Origin: a bacterium
Lineage (GTDB): Bacteria > Vulcanimicrobiota > Vulcanimicrobiia > Vulcanimicrobiales > Vulcanimicrobiaceae
Assembly (NCBI GenBank): GCA_021781595.1
Contig: JAJXWN010000003.1
Location: 1 to 45,113, forward strand
Length of the DNA stretch: 45,113 nucleotides
Direction of reading: 5' to 3'
The notes below the pieces were generated by a model. The model was not told the origin of the DNA. It saw only the letters and a program-made list of their open reading frames with translations, and made no database searches. The position numbers and the translations under genes were made by a program. Numbering within the stretch: position 1 is the first letter of the stretch; the number at the start of each line of letters is the position of its first letter. Positions 1 through 7,523 of the stretch are shown piece after piece.

Positions 1-1200
1 AACGTCAGGCGTACCGGAACTCGTCGCGAAATCCAGCACCAAGCGAACGCCGTTCTTGGCGCGGATGCCGTCGCGTCCGCGCTTCCAGCCTGCCGCGTCC
101 AAGATCCGGTTCGCCTTGGCGATGTCATAGGGAACCAACTTGATCGCCGGGTCGTAATAGGGTGCAATGCTCGGGGCAGGCTCTTCTCGAAGGATACCCA
201 CGCCGTGGCCGACCTTCTTGATGAGCTCGGCGCGGTTGGTGGCATATTGCAAGGCCTCACGCACGGCGAGATCTTTGACGCGCGGGCGGGTCAAATTGAA
301 GTCGAGGTGGTCGAAACTGTAGCCCGGCTGCCGCACATAGGTGAATGGCGCCAGCGCCTGCGCGCGCTGGAAGTAGTTGCCCGATACGAGGGCCCACATA
401 TCCAACTCTTTAGCTTCGAGCTCGGTGAGCACGGTCGTGCGATCGGGGATGATCTCAAAGTCGATCTCTTTGAGCTTCGGCTCGCCGCGCCAATAAAACG
501 GATTGCGCACCATCACGACCTTCTGGCCGCGATCCCACGCTTCGTACTTAAAGGGGCCTATGCCGACGGGCAGCGAGTTGTAGGCGACGTGGTTGATGTT
601 TGGGTACTTCGCCAGCAGATGCTTGGGCAGGATGCACGGGTTCGCGCCGGCCGAGGAAAAGAACGTCTCGATAAACGGCGAGTAGGGCTTGCTCAGATGG
701 AGAACGACGGTGTACTTGTTCGGTTCGCCGATCTTCCGGATGCGATCCCAGCCCTCGCGACTGATGACGTCGTTGGCTGGGTTCAGGATCGCGTGAATCG
801 TCCACACCACGTCGTCGGCGGTGAAGGGCGCGCCGTCCGACCACTTGACGCCCTTACGCAGGTGATAGGTGATCGTTAGGCCGTCCTTGCTGACGCCGCC
901 GTTGGCCTTGCTCGGCACCTCCGTGGCGAGTTCGGGGTACGGGCGGTTGTGCCGGTCCCACTTGACGAGCCAGGCCATCGTGAGCGAGGACATCAATCCC
1001 AGCGACTCTTGCTGCCCGAGAAGCGGATCCAGCGTATTGACGTCCTCGCCCGTCGCGTATCGCAAGACGTGCGGGACCGTCCAGGAGTTGACTCGGTGGC
1101 CGGCGGACGCCGTACCGCCCGGTCCCCCGGCCGTATGCGTGCAGGCTGCGAGAGCGACGCACGCCGCAACGAGCGCAACGGGTCGAAAGAATGGCTTCAT
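1..1200 (-). CDS. Family-5 ABC transporter solute-binding lipoprotein (3' partial)
   Basis: Exported lipoprotein of the peptide/nickel/opine (SBP family 5) type, which captures a ligand outside the inner membrane and passes it to an ABC importer. The frame is open to the left edge of the window, so about 400 N-terminal residues are visible and roughly 140 C-terminal residues are missing. Residues 1-20 form a lipoprotein signal ending in lipobox LAAC (Cys20). Typical family blocks follow: ITYHLRKGVKWSDG, FTADDVVW and GIGPFKY. ATG start; AGGAGG lies 4 nt upstream and overlaps the stop codon of the preceding gene, so it is the last visible gene of a three-gene operon. By eye it is very similar to its upstream neighbour, a recent tandem duplication. 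No permease or ATPase is in view. The ligand cannot be told. Confidence 0.9.
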   Translation of the reverse strand, partial: MKPFFRPVALVAACVALAACTHTAGGPGGTASAGHRVNSWTVPHVLRYATGEDVNTLDPLLGQQESLGLMSSLTMAWLVKWDRHNRPYPELATEVPSKANGGVSKDGLTITYHLRKGVKWSDGAPFTADDVVWTIHAILNPANDVISREGWDRIRKIGEPNKYTVVLHLSKPYSPFIETFFSSAGANPCILPKHLLAKYPNINHVAYNSLPVGIGPFKYEAWDRGQKVVMVRNPFYWRGEPKLKEIDFEIIPDRTTVLTELEAKELDMWALVSGNYFQRAQALAPFTYVRQPGYSFDHLDFNLTRPRVKDLAVREALQYATNRAELIKKVGHGVGILREEPAPSIAPYYDPAIKLVPYDIAKANRILDAAGWKRGRDGIRAKNGVRLVLDFATSSGTPDV

Positions 1201-1208
1201 GCTGCCTC

Positions 1209-2852
1209 CTAGATGTCGACGCTCATCATGTTGTCGAACGGTGAGATGGCGTTGGGGTGGAAGTTCTTGAGATCTTTGTTCCAGACCCAAACGGTATTGG
1301 TGCCCATGACGACGATCGTCGGAACGTCCTTATAGAGTTCGCGCATCACGATGCGGTCGTCGGCGTTGCGCTGCCGCTGCGTGAAGTGCGTGAAGAGCGC
1401 GCGCATCGCCGCGTCCGCTCTCCGGTTGCACCAGCGAACGTCGTTCTGACCGTTGGGCGGAATGCCGTCGCATGCGTAGGTCGGCGAGAAGTCCCCCAGC
1501 GGATCGTCGCTCCACTGGAAGTACGAGACGTCGAACTTGCCTCGGTAGATGATGCCGTGATCGGCGTAATCGGCAAACAACAGCGAAGACGGATACTGGC
1601 GGATGTCGAAGCGCACGCCGATCTGCTTCCACCAGGCGCGTATCAATTCCATCATGGAGGCGGCTTGCGGATCGGCCGAGTCCAGTGCTACGTTCAGCGA
1701 GAGGCGCACGCCGTTCTTCTCGCGCACGCCGTCCGGCCCGCGCTTCCAACCCGCGCGGTCGAGAATCTGATTGGCTTTGGCGATGTCGAACGGAACCGGT
1801 TGGATGCCCGGGTCGTAATACGGCGCCGACTTCGGTGCGGGCTGCTCCTGCAACGAACCGATGCCCTTGTAGATTTTCGCGATGATCGCCGGGCGGTCGG
1901 TGGCGTAGCGCAGAGCTTCGCGCACCGCCCGGTCCTTCAATTTCGGGCTCGCGAGATTGAAGTCGAGGTGGCGATAGTAGTAGTCCGGCATCACGTACGT
2001 CGTGAACGGCAGCAGCGAGCGCAGCTGCCCGATCTGCGCCGGCGGCGCGTTGTAGAACATGTCGAGTTCTTTGGCTTCGAGCTGGGTGATGACCGTGTTG
2101 CTATCGGGAATGATCTCGAAATCGATCTCCTTGAGCTTCGGCAAGCCGCGCCAATAGAGCGGATTGCGAACCATGACGACCCTCGAGCCGCGGTCCCACG
2201 TCTTGTACTTGAACGGCCCGATGCCGATCGGCAGCGAGTTGTACGGCACGTGGTTGATGTTCGGGTACTTCGCCAGCAGGTGCTTGGGCAGGATGCACGG
2301 ATTGGCGCCGGCCGTCGAGAAGAACGTCTCCACAAACGGCGAGTAGGGCTTGCTCATGTGCAGCACGACCGTGTACTTGTCGGGTTCGTCGATCTTGCGG
2401 ATCAGATCCCAGCCGGTGCGGCTCGTAATGTCGTTAGCGGGATTCATTATCGCGTGAATCGTCCACACGACGTCGTCGGCCGTAAACGGCGCTCCGTCCG
2501 ACCACTTGACGCCCTTACGCAGGTGATAGGTTATCGTCAGGCCGTCTTTGCTGACGCCGCCGTCCGCCTTGGTGGGGACCTCCGTCGCGAGTTCGGGATA
2601 GGGCCGGTTGTGCTCGTTCCACTTGATTAGCCATGCCATCGTGAGCGAGGACATCAGGCTGAGCGTGGTCTGCTGGTTCAGGAGCGGGTTGAGCGTGCTG
2701 AAGTCCTCGCCCGTCGCGTAGCGCAGGACGTGCGGGACCGTCCATGCGTTCACGCGCCCGTTCTTGCCCGCGGGACCCGCGGGGCCCGTACCGGACCGGC
2801 TGCAGCCGGCGGCAACGGCGAGCGTGAGGGCAAGCGCGGCCAGTCGTTTCAT
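1209..2852 (-). CDS. Family-5 ABC transporter solute-binding lipoprotein
   Basis: Full-length (547 aa) extracytoplasmic binding lipoprotein of SBP family 5. Signal peptide with lipobox AAGC (Cys17). The hallmark blocks ITYHLRKGVKWSDG, FTADDVVW, GIGPFKY and the C-terminal polar region are intact, and the length is normal for the family. ATG start with GGAG 6 nt upstream. Its ATGA start overlaps the stop of the upstream AsnC-like gene by 4 nt, so the two are translationally coupled. The paralogue downstream begins 8 nt after its stop. A third, more diverged paralogue sits at 37747-39354. Family-5 proteins bind oligopeptides, nickel chelates, heme or sugars; nothing in the sequence chooses between these. 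Confidence 0.92.
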   Translation of the reverse strand: MKRLAALALTLAVAAGCSRSGTGPAGPAGKNGRVNAWTVPHVLRYATGEDFSTLNPLLNQQTTLSLMSSLTMAWLIKWNEHNRPYPELATEVPTKADGGVSKDGLTITYHLRKGVKWSDGAPFTADDVVWTIHAIMNPANDITSRTGWDLIRKIDEPDKYTVVLHMSKPYSPFVETFFSTAGANPCILPKHLLAKYPNINHVPYNSLPIGIGPFKYKTWDRGSRVVMVRNPLYWRGLPKLKEIDFEIIPDSNTVITQLEAKELDMFYNAPPAQIGQLRSLLPFTTYVMPDYYYRHLDFNLASPKLKDRAVREALRYATDRPAIIAKIYKGIGSLQEQPAPKSAPYYDPGIQPVPFDIAKANQILDRAGWKRGPDGVREKNGVRLSLNVALDSADPQAASMMELIRAWWKQIGVRFDIRQYPSSLLFADYADHGIIYRGKFDVSYFQWSDDPLGDFSPTYACDGIPPNGQNDVRWCNRRADAAMRALFTHFTQRQRNADDRIVMRELYKDVPTIVVMGTNTVWVWNKDLKNFHPNAISPFDNMMSVDI

Positions 2853-4030
2853 CGATTACTCCTACTCCCGTGGGGGTTATCCTCGATCATCGCGGCGGGG
2901 TCTATGCCGTTTTTCGCGCAGAACTCGCGATACGCGCTCGGTGCAATCTCCGAAGGCTTGATCTCGCTGCGCCCGCCCCAAAAGACGTTGGTATACGCAA
3001 ACGGGATGCCCTCATCGCGCAGGTGATCGTCGATGGCCGCCTTATGCGCCAATACGACGTTCTTGTCCAGTCCGTGCGCGACGGCCATAATATTGACGTT
3101 GCGAAACTCCGGACCGCCCTCGCGCCAGTACGCATGCGTGATGATATGGTGACGACCCACCTCGCGACCGGCGTCGAGCTCGCGGCCCGGCGGGACAGCC
3201 CAGTGAAAGAGCGCGTTGTAGCGCGTTACGCGTTCGTCGTTCGACGTTTTTTTCACGTGCTCGAGAAACGTCGAGAAGCGGCCGATCACGCTACGCGCAT
3301 TGAGCGAACTCGCCACCTCGAAAAACACCGGCAGATCGACGCCGGCTTCCTGCGCGCGAGCGCGCCACAGGTCTCGCGAAAGCTCGTCGGGCCGGAATTC
3401 GCGTTTGAGCGCACCGAGCACGCGCCAGTCGAGATCGTTCAGTTCGACGATCTTCGTGTCGAGCGGCTCGGCCAGCACCTCGGCGCGGCTGCCCGGCTCT
3501 ATGCCGCGGCGGCGCATGTGGCCCACGCCGAGCGCAAAGAGTTTCCGGGCCGGCATCAAGCGGAAGCGCTCGGCGCCGACGCGCACGCGGAGGAACTCCG
3601 CGTGCTTGGAGATAGCATACCCCTGCGGAACCTTCAGCGTCGTCCAGAGCCGGTAAGCCGAACCGGGCGTTGCGGGATCCGCCGTGCGGATCACGACGTG
3701 TCCTGAAAACGGGTCTTCTTTATACAGATAGTCGAATGCGGCGTCGAGCCGCTCGGGCGAGATCTGCCATGCGACGAGCGCACCCTCGGCCAGGTTCGTC
3801 GCCATGAGGGTCTGCCGAACCCGGCGGATCGTTCCCGCGCGCAGCATCGCTTCGACCCGCTCGAGCACGGTCTCCACGGGAATCCCGCAGCGCGCCGCAA
3901 CCTCGCCGAACGGATCTTCTTGGAAACCGGAGAGGCGATCTTCGGAGATCGCTAGGATAGCGGCGTTGACCGGATCGTTGGTCGCGCTCGGAAGGGCGGT
4001 TCCAGAAGGCATAGAGCCCGGTTTTGGCAC
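2849..4030 (-). CDS. Tandem AsnC/Lrp-type protein, siroheme-decarboxylase-like
   Basis: 393-aa protein with two AsnC-type modules in tandem. Module 1 (about residues 22-185) has a winged-helix-like segment (PFGEVAARCGIPVE through GTIRRVR) followed by a ligand/effector half with a YRLWTTL segment. Module 2 (about 190-390) opens with LNDLDWRVLGALKREF and contains an IGRFSTFLEHV segment. This layout resembles fused NirD/L/G/H or AhbA/B siroheme decarboxylases, which use the AsnC fold as enzymes, more than single-module Lrp regulators of about 150 aa. Whether it is an enzyme or a regulator cannot be settled here. GTG start assumed (GGGGAC about 12 nt upstream); an in-frame ATG at 4012 is the alternative. 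Its stop overlaps the start of the binding-lipoprotein gene (ATGA). Confidence 0.6.
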   Translation of the reverse strand: MPKPGSMPSGTALPSATNDPVNAAILAISEDRLSGFQEDPFGEVAARCGIPVETVLERVEAMLRAGTIRRVRQTLMATNLAEGALVAWQISPERLDAAFDYLYKEDPFSGHVVIRTADPATPGSAYRLWTTLKVPQGYAISKHAEFLRVRVGAERFRLMPARKLFALGVGHMRRRGIEPGSRAEVLAEPLDTKIVELNDLDWRVLGALKREFRPDELSRDLWRARAQEAGVDLPVFFEVASSLNARSVIGRFSTFLEHVKKTSNDERVTRYNALFHWAVPPGRELDAGREVGRHHIITHAYWREGGPEFRNVNIMAVAHGLDKNVVLAHKAAIDDHLRDEGIPFAYTNVFWGGRSEIKPSEIAPSAYREFCAKNGIDPAAMIEDNPHGSRSNR

Positions 4031-4080
4031 CTCGGAACCCGAGTCCCCTACAAATGCGCCGGATACGCCGGCCTGCCTAG

Positions 4081-5547
4081 CTAGGGCCCTGCCGGCATCA
4101 GGTCCGACTCCCCCAGCGCATACGCGTAGGTTTGCTGGGCTTGCCGCAGGGCGTAGACCGCGTTGAGCCGGTCGGTCTCGGCTTGCGTCAGACCCACTTG
4201 CGCGTTGAGCAAGAGCGGCAGCGTCGTGACGCCGGCCCTGTACTGCGCCTGCGTCGCCTTCAACACCTCCTGCGCCGTGTTGAGCTCGGCCTGTGTCTCA
4301 CCGAGCGCCGCCTGTGCCGAAACCAGACCGACGAGTGCCTGGCGCACGCCGAGCTGGATGCCGAGTTTGGCCGAACGGAGCTGCGCCTCCGCCGTGTCCA
4401 GTACCGCGGCCGCTTGTGCGACGTACGCCGCAGTAACGCCCTGGTCGAAGATCGGAAGGGAGATCTGCGCGCCGATGGAGTTCGCGTTCAAAAATTGCGT
4501 GCCGTTGACGGGGTTGGTCGAGTTCGCGCCGGTGCTCGCGGTCGCGGTCAGGACCGGGAAACGTCCCAGACGCTGCGCTTGCAGCGTATATTGGTCGGCC
4601 TCGACGGTCCGTTCGGCCGCAAGATAATCCGGCCGCAGCGCGAGCGCCCGTTTCAACGCCGTTCGGTATGGCAAGACGGGCGCGTGCAGCAGAGTTGCGG
4701 CCCGGCCGGCCGGCGTATCGTCGGCCGGGCGAATGCGCGTATCGGCGTCGAGGCCGAGGACGTTGGCAAAGGCCGCGAGGGACGAGAGTTCCGCACCTTG
4801 CGCTTTCACGAGCGCGACGCGCGCTTGCGCGGTCGGCAGCTCCGCCGTCAGGAGATCCGCCGGCGCGGTCGTTCCGGCACGAATCTGCGCGCGCACCAAG
4901 TTCTCCTGCACTTCGTTCTGGTGCACGACCTGCACGGCCAGGCTCGTCGCCCGTTGCGCTTGCAGCGCGCTGTAGTATGCTTGCGCGACGCTGTAGGCAA
5001 GCGTCTGAAGATCGCGCTCGTAGGTGTCGGCCGCGCCGGTCTGCGTCGCCTTTGCCGAATGGATCTCTGCAATCACCTTGCCGCCGTCGTAGATGAGTTG
5101 CTTGACGTTCAGCGAGATGCCCTTGGAGACGAAGGCCCGCTGGCCCGAGCGGAAGGACGAGCCGCCAAAGACGAGCGCGCCGCCCGTTCGCGTTATAGAC
5201 GCTTGACCCGTAACGCTCGGAAAGATCGCCGATTTAGCAAGATTGACCGGTACTTGGGCGAGCCGGTAGTTCGCACGCGCCGCCGCAAGCACGGGCGACG
5301 ACGCCGCAGCGATCGCCAACGATTGCGCGAGCGTAACGCGCGGCGGTATCCCCGGACGCACTGTCGTCGCCGATACGCTCGGTGCGGGCTTACCGTATGC
5401 AGGATACGGCAGCGACGACGACGCGTTTGGGATCGGCGTCGGCGTCGCGGTGGGAGCCGGGAGCGTTTGCGCCGAGGCGATGGATGCGCTCAGAGCCGCA
5501 AGCGTGGCGGCCGCGGCCGCCACGACGAGGAATCGATACGGTATCAC
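4081..5547 (-). CDS. TolC-family outer membrane efflux protein
   Basis: 488-aa outer-membrane channel of tripartite efflux or type I secretion systems. A Sec signal peptide (hydrophobic residues about 7-26, cleavage near ASAQ) is followed by a short Pro/Thr-rich linker. Two repeated outer-membrane-efflux halves (about 70-270 and 290-480) are rich in long Ala/Gln/Leu amphipathic helices. The C-terminal half shows the ITxA/QAALGETQAELNTAQE-like coiled helix typical of the family. Its ATGA start overlaps the end of the HlyD-type adaptor gene by 4 nt, so adaptor and channel are co-translated. No inner-membrane pump gene is adjacent; 50 nt separate it from the downstream AsnC-like gene. Confidence 0.92.
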   Translation of the reverse strand: MIPYRFLVVAAAAATLAALSASIASAQTLPAPTATPTPIPNASSSLPYPAYGKPAPSVSATTVRPGIPPRVTLAQSLAIAAASSPVLAAARANYRLAQVPVNLAKSAIFPSVTGQASITRTGGALVFGGSSFRSGQRAFVSKGISLNVKQLIYDGGKVIAEIHSAKATQTGAADTYERDLQTLAYSVAQAYYSALQAQRATSLAVQVVHQNEVQENLVRAQIRAGTTAPADLLTAELPTAQARVALVKAQGAELSSLAAFANVLGLDADTRIRPADDTPAGRAATLLHAPVLPYRTALKRALALRPDYLAAERTVEADQYTLQAQRLGRFPVLTATASTGANSTNPVNGTQFLNANSIGAQISLPIFDQGVTAAYVAQAAAVLDTAEAQLRSAKLGIQLGVRQALVGLVSAQAALGETQAELNTAQEVLKATQAQYRAGVTTLPLLLNAQVGLTQAETDRLNAVYALRQAQQTYAYALGESDLMPAGP

Positions 5548-6782
5548 GGTTTCGTTCGGCGACCTCCGTTGACGGCTACCGTGCTGCCGTTTTGCAGCGC
5601 GTCGGGCCGCGTCGTGATGACGAGGGTTCCGGGCACGATTTTCGGGCTGCGAACTTCGGAGAGCGTCTCGGTTTGTAAGCCGACGGAGACGGGGACTTGT
5701 TCGGCTTTGCCCGCACGAACGATGAAGACGCTGGTGCCCGCGTCGCTCTGGGCCAGGGCCGAACGCGGAATCACGACGACACCATCGTGTCGCGCCGTTT
5801 GGATCGTGACCGAAACCAGCATACCGCCGCGCAGCAGATTACCAGGATTGGGCTGCAGGATGCGCGCCAGGTAGGAGAGCGTGCCCTGCGTCGGTACGGC
5901 GTTGACCGCAGCGATGCGGGCGGCAAACGTTCGCCGGCCGAGCGAGGTGGTGTCGAACGTTACCGGCGTTCCCGCATGCACGAACGAGAGATCTCGATCC
6001 GGCACGTTCACGTTCACCCATACTCGGTCGATCTTCGACACCTGGAGTACCGGAGTAGCGGGACCCGCCATCGCTCCGGGGTCCATGTAGCGCGCGGTGA
6101 CGATGCCGGTAAACGGAGCGTAGAGCGCGGTTTGCGCGATTTGAGTGCGCAGCGTAGCGGCTTGCGCCTGTGCCGATTGCACCGCGGCGCGATCCGCCGC
6201 CGCGTTGGCGCTCGAAACGCCGGTGCTCTGGCGGTTTGCGAGGGCGCTGCTGTACTGGCTCTGCGCCGCGACGTAGGCCGAACGCGACTGTTCGAGTTGC
6301 AACTGCGAAACATATCCCTGCTTGAACAGCTGTGCATTTTGATCGTAGGTGAGCTTGGCGCTGGCCAGCGCGGCTTTGGCCGACTCGACCGCGGCGGAGG
6401 TCTGCGAGCGCGTGATGGGCACGCTCAGCGTGGAGCTCCGCGCGCGTGCCGCAGCTTGCGCGACGAGCGTTTGGTCTTGCGCGAGTTCCGCGCGAAACGT
6501 AGAGTCGTCGACCTTCGCAAGCAGCTGGCCGCGCACAACCGCGTCGCCGACGTTCGCATAGATCCCGACGATCGGCCCGGACTGTTGAAACGAGAGCGTC
6601 GACTCCTCGAGCGGCGCGATCTGACCGTCGAGCGTAGTATAGGTGGCGATGTTGCGCCGCTGCGCGGCGGCGACGTCCACGTTGAGCGCGGCCGGGCCGC
6701 GCTGCGATGCCCCGTGGGCACATCCGGCCAGCCCGGCGGCGGCGGCGAACGTAAATACGATCGCCAAGCGGTGATGCTGCAT
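5544..6782 (-). CDS. RND/HlyD-family periplasmic adaptor lipoprotein
   Basis: 412-aa membrane-fusion protein linking an inner-membrane pump to TolC. Lipoprotein signal with lipobox LAGC (Cys21). It has the standard order: barrel-sandwich half with VGDAVVRGQLLAKVD (about residues 75-90), an alpha-helical hairpin (about 95-195), the returning lipoyl half ALYAPFTGIVTARYMDPG (about 215-235), then beta-barrel and membrane-proximal domains (IPRSAL near 340). RBS AGGAG 4 nt before ATG. First gene of the pair with the TolC-type channel (4-nt overlap). An imperfect inverted repeat at 6855-6890 in the divergent intergenic region could be the operator of a regulator encoded elsewhere. The missing pump must come from another locus. 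Confidence 0.92.
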   Translation of the reverse strand: MQHHRLAIVFTFAAAAGLAGCAHGASQRGPAALNVDVAAAQRRNIATYTTLDGQIAPLEESTLSFQQSGPIVGIYANVGDAVVRGQLLAKVDDSTFRAELAQDQTLVAQAAARARSSTLSVPITRSQTSAAVESAKAALASAKLTYDQNAQLFKQGYVSQLQLEQSRSAYVAAQSQYSSALANRQSTGVSSANAAADRAAVQSAQAQAATLRTQIAQTALYAPFTGIVTARYMDPGAMAGPATPVLQVSKIDRVWVNVNVPDRDLSFVHAGTPVTFDTTSLGRRTFAARIAAVNAVPTQGTLSYLARILQPNPGNLLRGGMLVSVTIQTARHDGVVVIPRSALAQSDAGTSVFIVRAGKAEQVPVSVGLQTETLSEVRSPKIVPGTLVITTRPDALQNGSTVAVNGGRRTKP

Positions 6783-6854
6783 GGTACTCCTGTACGTGAT
6801 CGAGGACGGCGTAGCGTTCCTTGGTTACTACGGCGCACCGGCCGGTTTGATTCA

Positions 6855-6890
6855 AGTACTAGGGCCTAAACCTTAAATCCGCCTGGTACT
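6855..6890. promoter_or_regulatory. Candidate operator between efflux operon and thioesterase gene
   Basis: Inverted repeat AGTACTAGG (6855-6863) / CCTGGTACT (6882-6890), 8 of 9 positions paired, arms 18 nt apart. It lies in the 159-bp divergent intergenic region (6783-6941), 73 nt upstream of the adaptor gene. The arrangement is what a TetR/MarR-type efflux repressor site would look like, but no regulator gene is near and no clear sigma-70 promoter was identified. The rest of this intergenic region shows nothing else that can be named, apart from an 11-nt match (6894-6904) to the terminal repeat of the element at 17374-17496. Confidence 0.35.
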
Positions 6891-6941
6891 CAAGCAACCT
6901 GCTAGGGGAGCGCGCGCGCCGGCGACGTATTCTGTGGTGCC

Positions 6942-7337
6942 ATGAGTGCGAAACTCGATATCGGTCGGACCTACAGCAGGCAGAGCCGCGTAGAGGAGTG
7001 GATGACGGCGGAAAAAGCCGGGAACAAAGGGGTCGACGTGTTGTCTACTCCGATGCTCGTCCAACTGGTCGAAGATGCTGCGATAGCATGCGTCGCCCCT
7101 GTGCTCGAAGAGGGGCAGATCACCCTGGGAACCCACGTGGATTTGGAGCATCACAGGCCGGTACCGGTCGGATTCATCGTCCGAACCGAAGTCGAGGTCG
7201 TCCTGGTTGACGGCCCGCGCGTCAGTTTCGCCGTCCAGGTTTTCGACGAACAGGAGCCCGTAGCCGAGGGGACGCACGAGCGCTACGTGATGGACCGGGC
7301 AAAATTTATCGCCCGGCTGCAGGATAAGCTCGCGTAA
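6942..7337 (+). CDS. FlK-like hotdog-fold acyl-CoA thioesterase
   Basis: 131-aa single hotdog-domain protein resembling the fluoroacetyl-CoA thioesterase FlK group. The three residues matching the FlK catalytic triad keep the exact family spacing: Thr36 (in STPMLVQ), Glu44 (QLVED) and His70 (VDLEHH), compared with Thr42/Glu50/His76 in FlK. The conserved GTHVDLEH and EGTHERYV blocks are also present. The FlK family is far broader than fluoroacetate resistance, so a general short acyl-CoA thioesterase role is the safe call. Cytoplasmic, no signal peptide. ATG start with AGGGGAG about 30 nt upstream and no close Shine-Dalgarno, so the start may be leaderless. Transcribed divergently from the efflux pair. 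Confidence 0.8.
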   Translation: MSAKLDIGRTYSRQSRVEEWMTAEKAGNKGVDVLSTPMLVQLVEDAAIACVAPVLEEGQITLGTHVDLEHHRPVPVGFIVRTEVEVVLVDGPRVSFAVQVFDEQEPVAEGTHERYVMDRAKFIARLQDKLA

Positions 7338-7409
7338 TCCTGCCTCCGCGGGTTATACTGCAGGGGGGGCAATCTGCTCTCCCCGAAGGATTACAAAGGA
7401 CTGTCTTTG

Positions 7410-7499
7410 GGTACCTTGTGGGCGGAACCCGAGCGCAGCTCGGCTCGTTATCGAGGATGCTCCCGGAGCGTCCGGGAGAGCCTAGGCAGCTGAGGTATC
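7410..7499 (+). promoter_or_regulatory. Structured 5' leader RNA (unassigned riboswitch-like element)
   Basis: A compact multi-branch fold can be drawn in the leader of the stalk/beta-barrel gene. Closing stem GGTACCTT (7410-7417) pairs with GAGGTATC (7492-7499) over 8 positions, two of them G-U. Inside are three hairpins: CCGAGC/GCTCGG (7429-7434/7438-7443), CTCG/CGAG (7444-7447/7452-7455) and CTCCCGGA/TCCGGGAG (7460-7467/7471-7478, perfect 8 bp). The palindrome GCCTAGGC (7480-7487) follows. The RBS AGGAGG (7513-7518) is 13 nt beyond the closing stem. A possible -10 (TATACT, 7354-7359) would start the transcript near 7366. No known riboswitch core was recognised; the ydaO (c-di-AMP) class was considered because it controls envelope genes, but its conserved core is not visible. 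Confidence 0.4.
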
Positions 7500-7523
7500 A
7501 TTCTAATTAGTTAGGAGGAAACA

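Noticed and set aside
1257-2630. 457-codon plus-strand open frame
   Set aside because: Exactly antisense to the binding-lipoprotein gene; composition (Arg/Val/Asp-rich, no motif) is that of a high-GC shadow frame. The same applies to the long antisense frames at 4132-5874, 23710-24711, 25442-26722 and 37075-38538.
6894-6904. 11-nt match to the terminal repeat of the MITE-like element, as a second copy
   Set aside because: No opposite repeat or element body is near; may be chance or a remnant too short to call.
7366-7523. ydaO (c-di-AMP) riboswitch upstream of the stalk gene
   Set aside because: The gene type fits, but the conserved GGGUGAAU-like and CCGAAUCCGUCAGCUAACC-like core cannot be seen; reported only as an unassigned structured leader.
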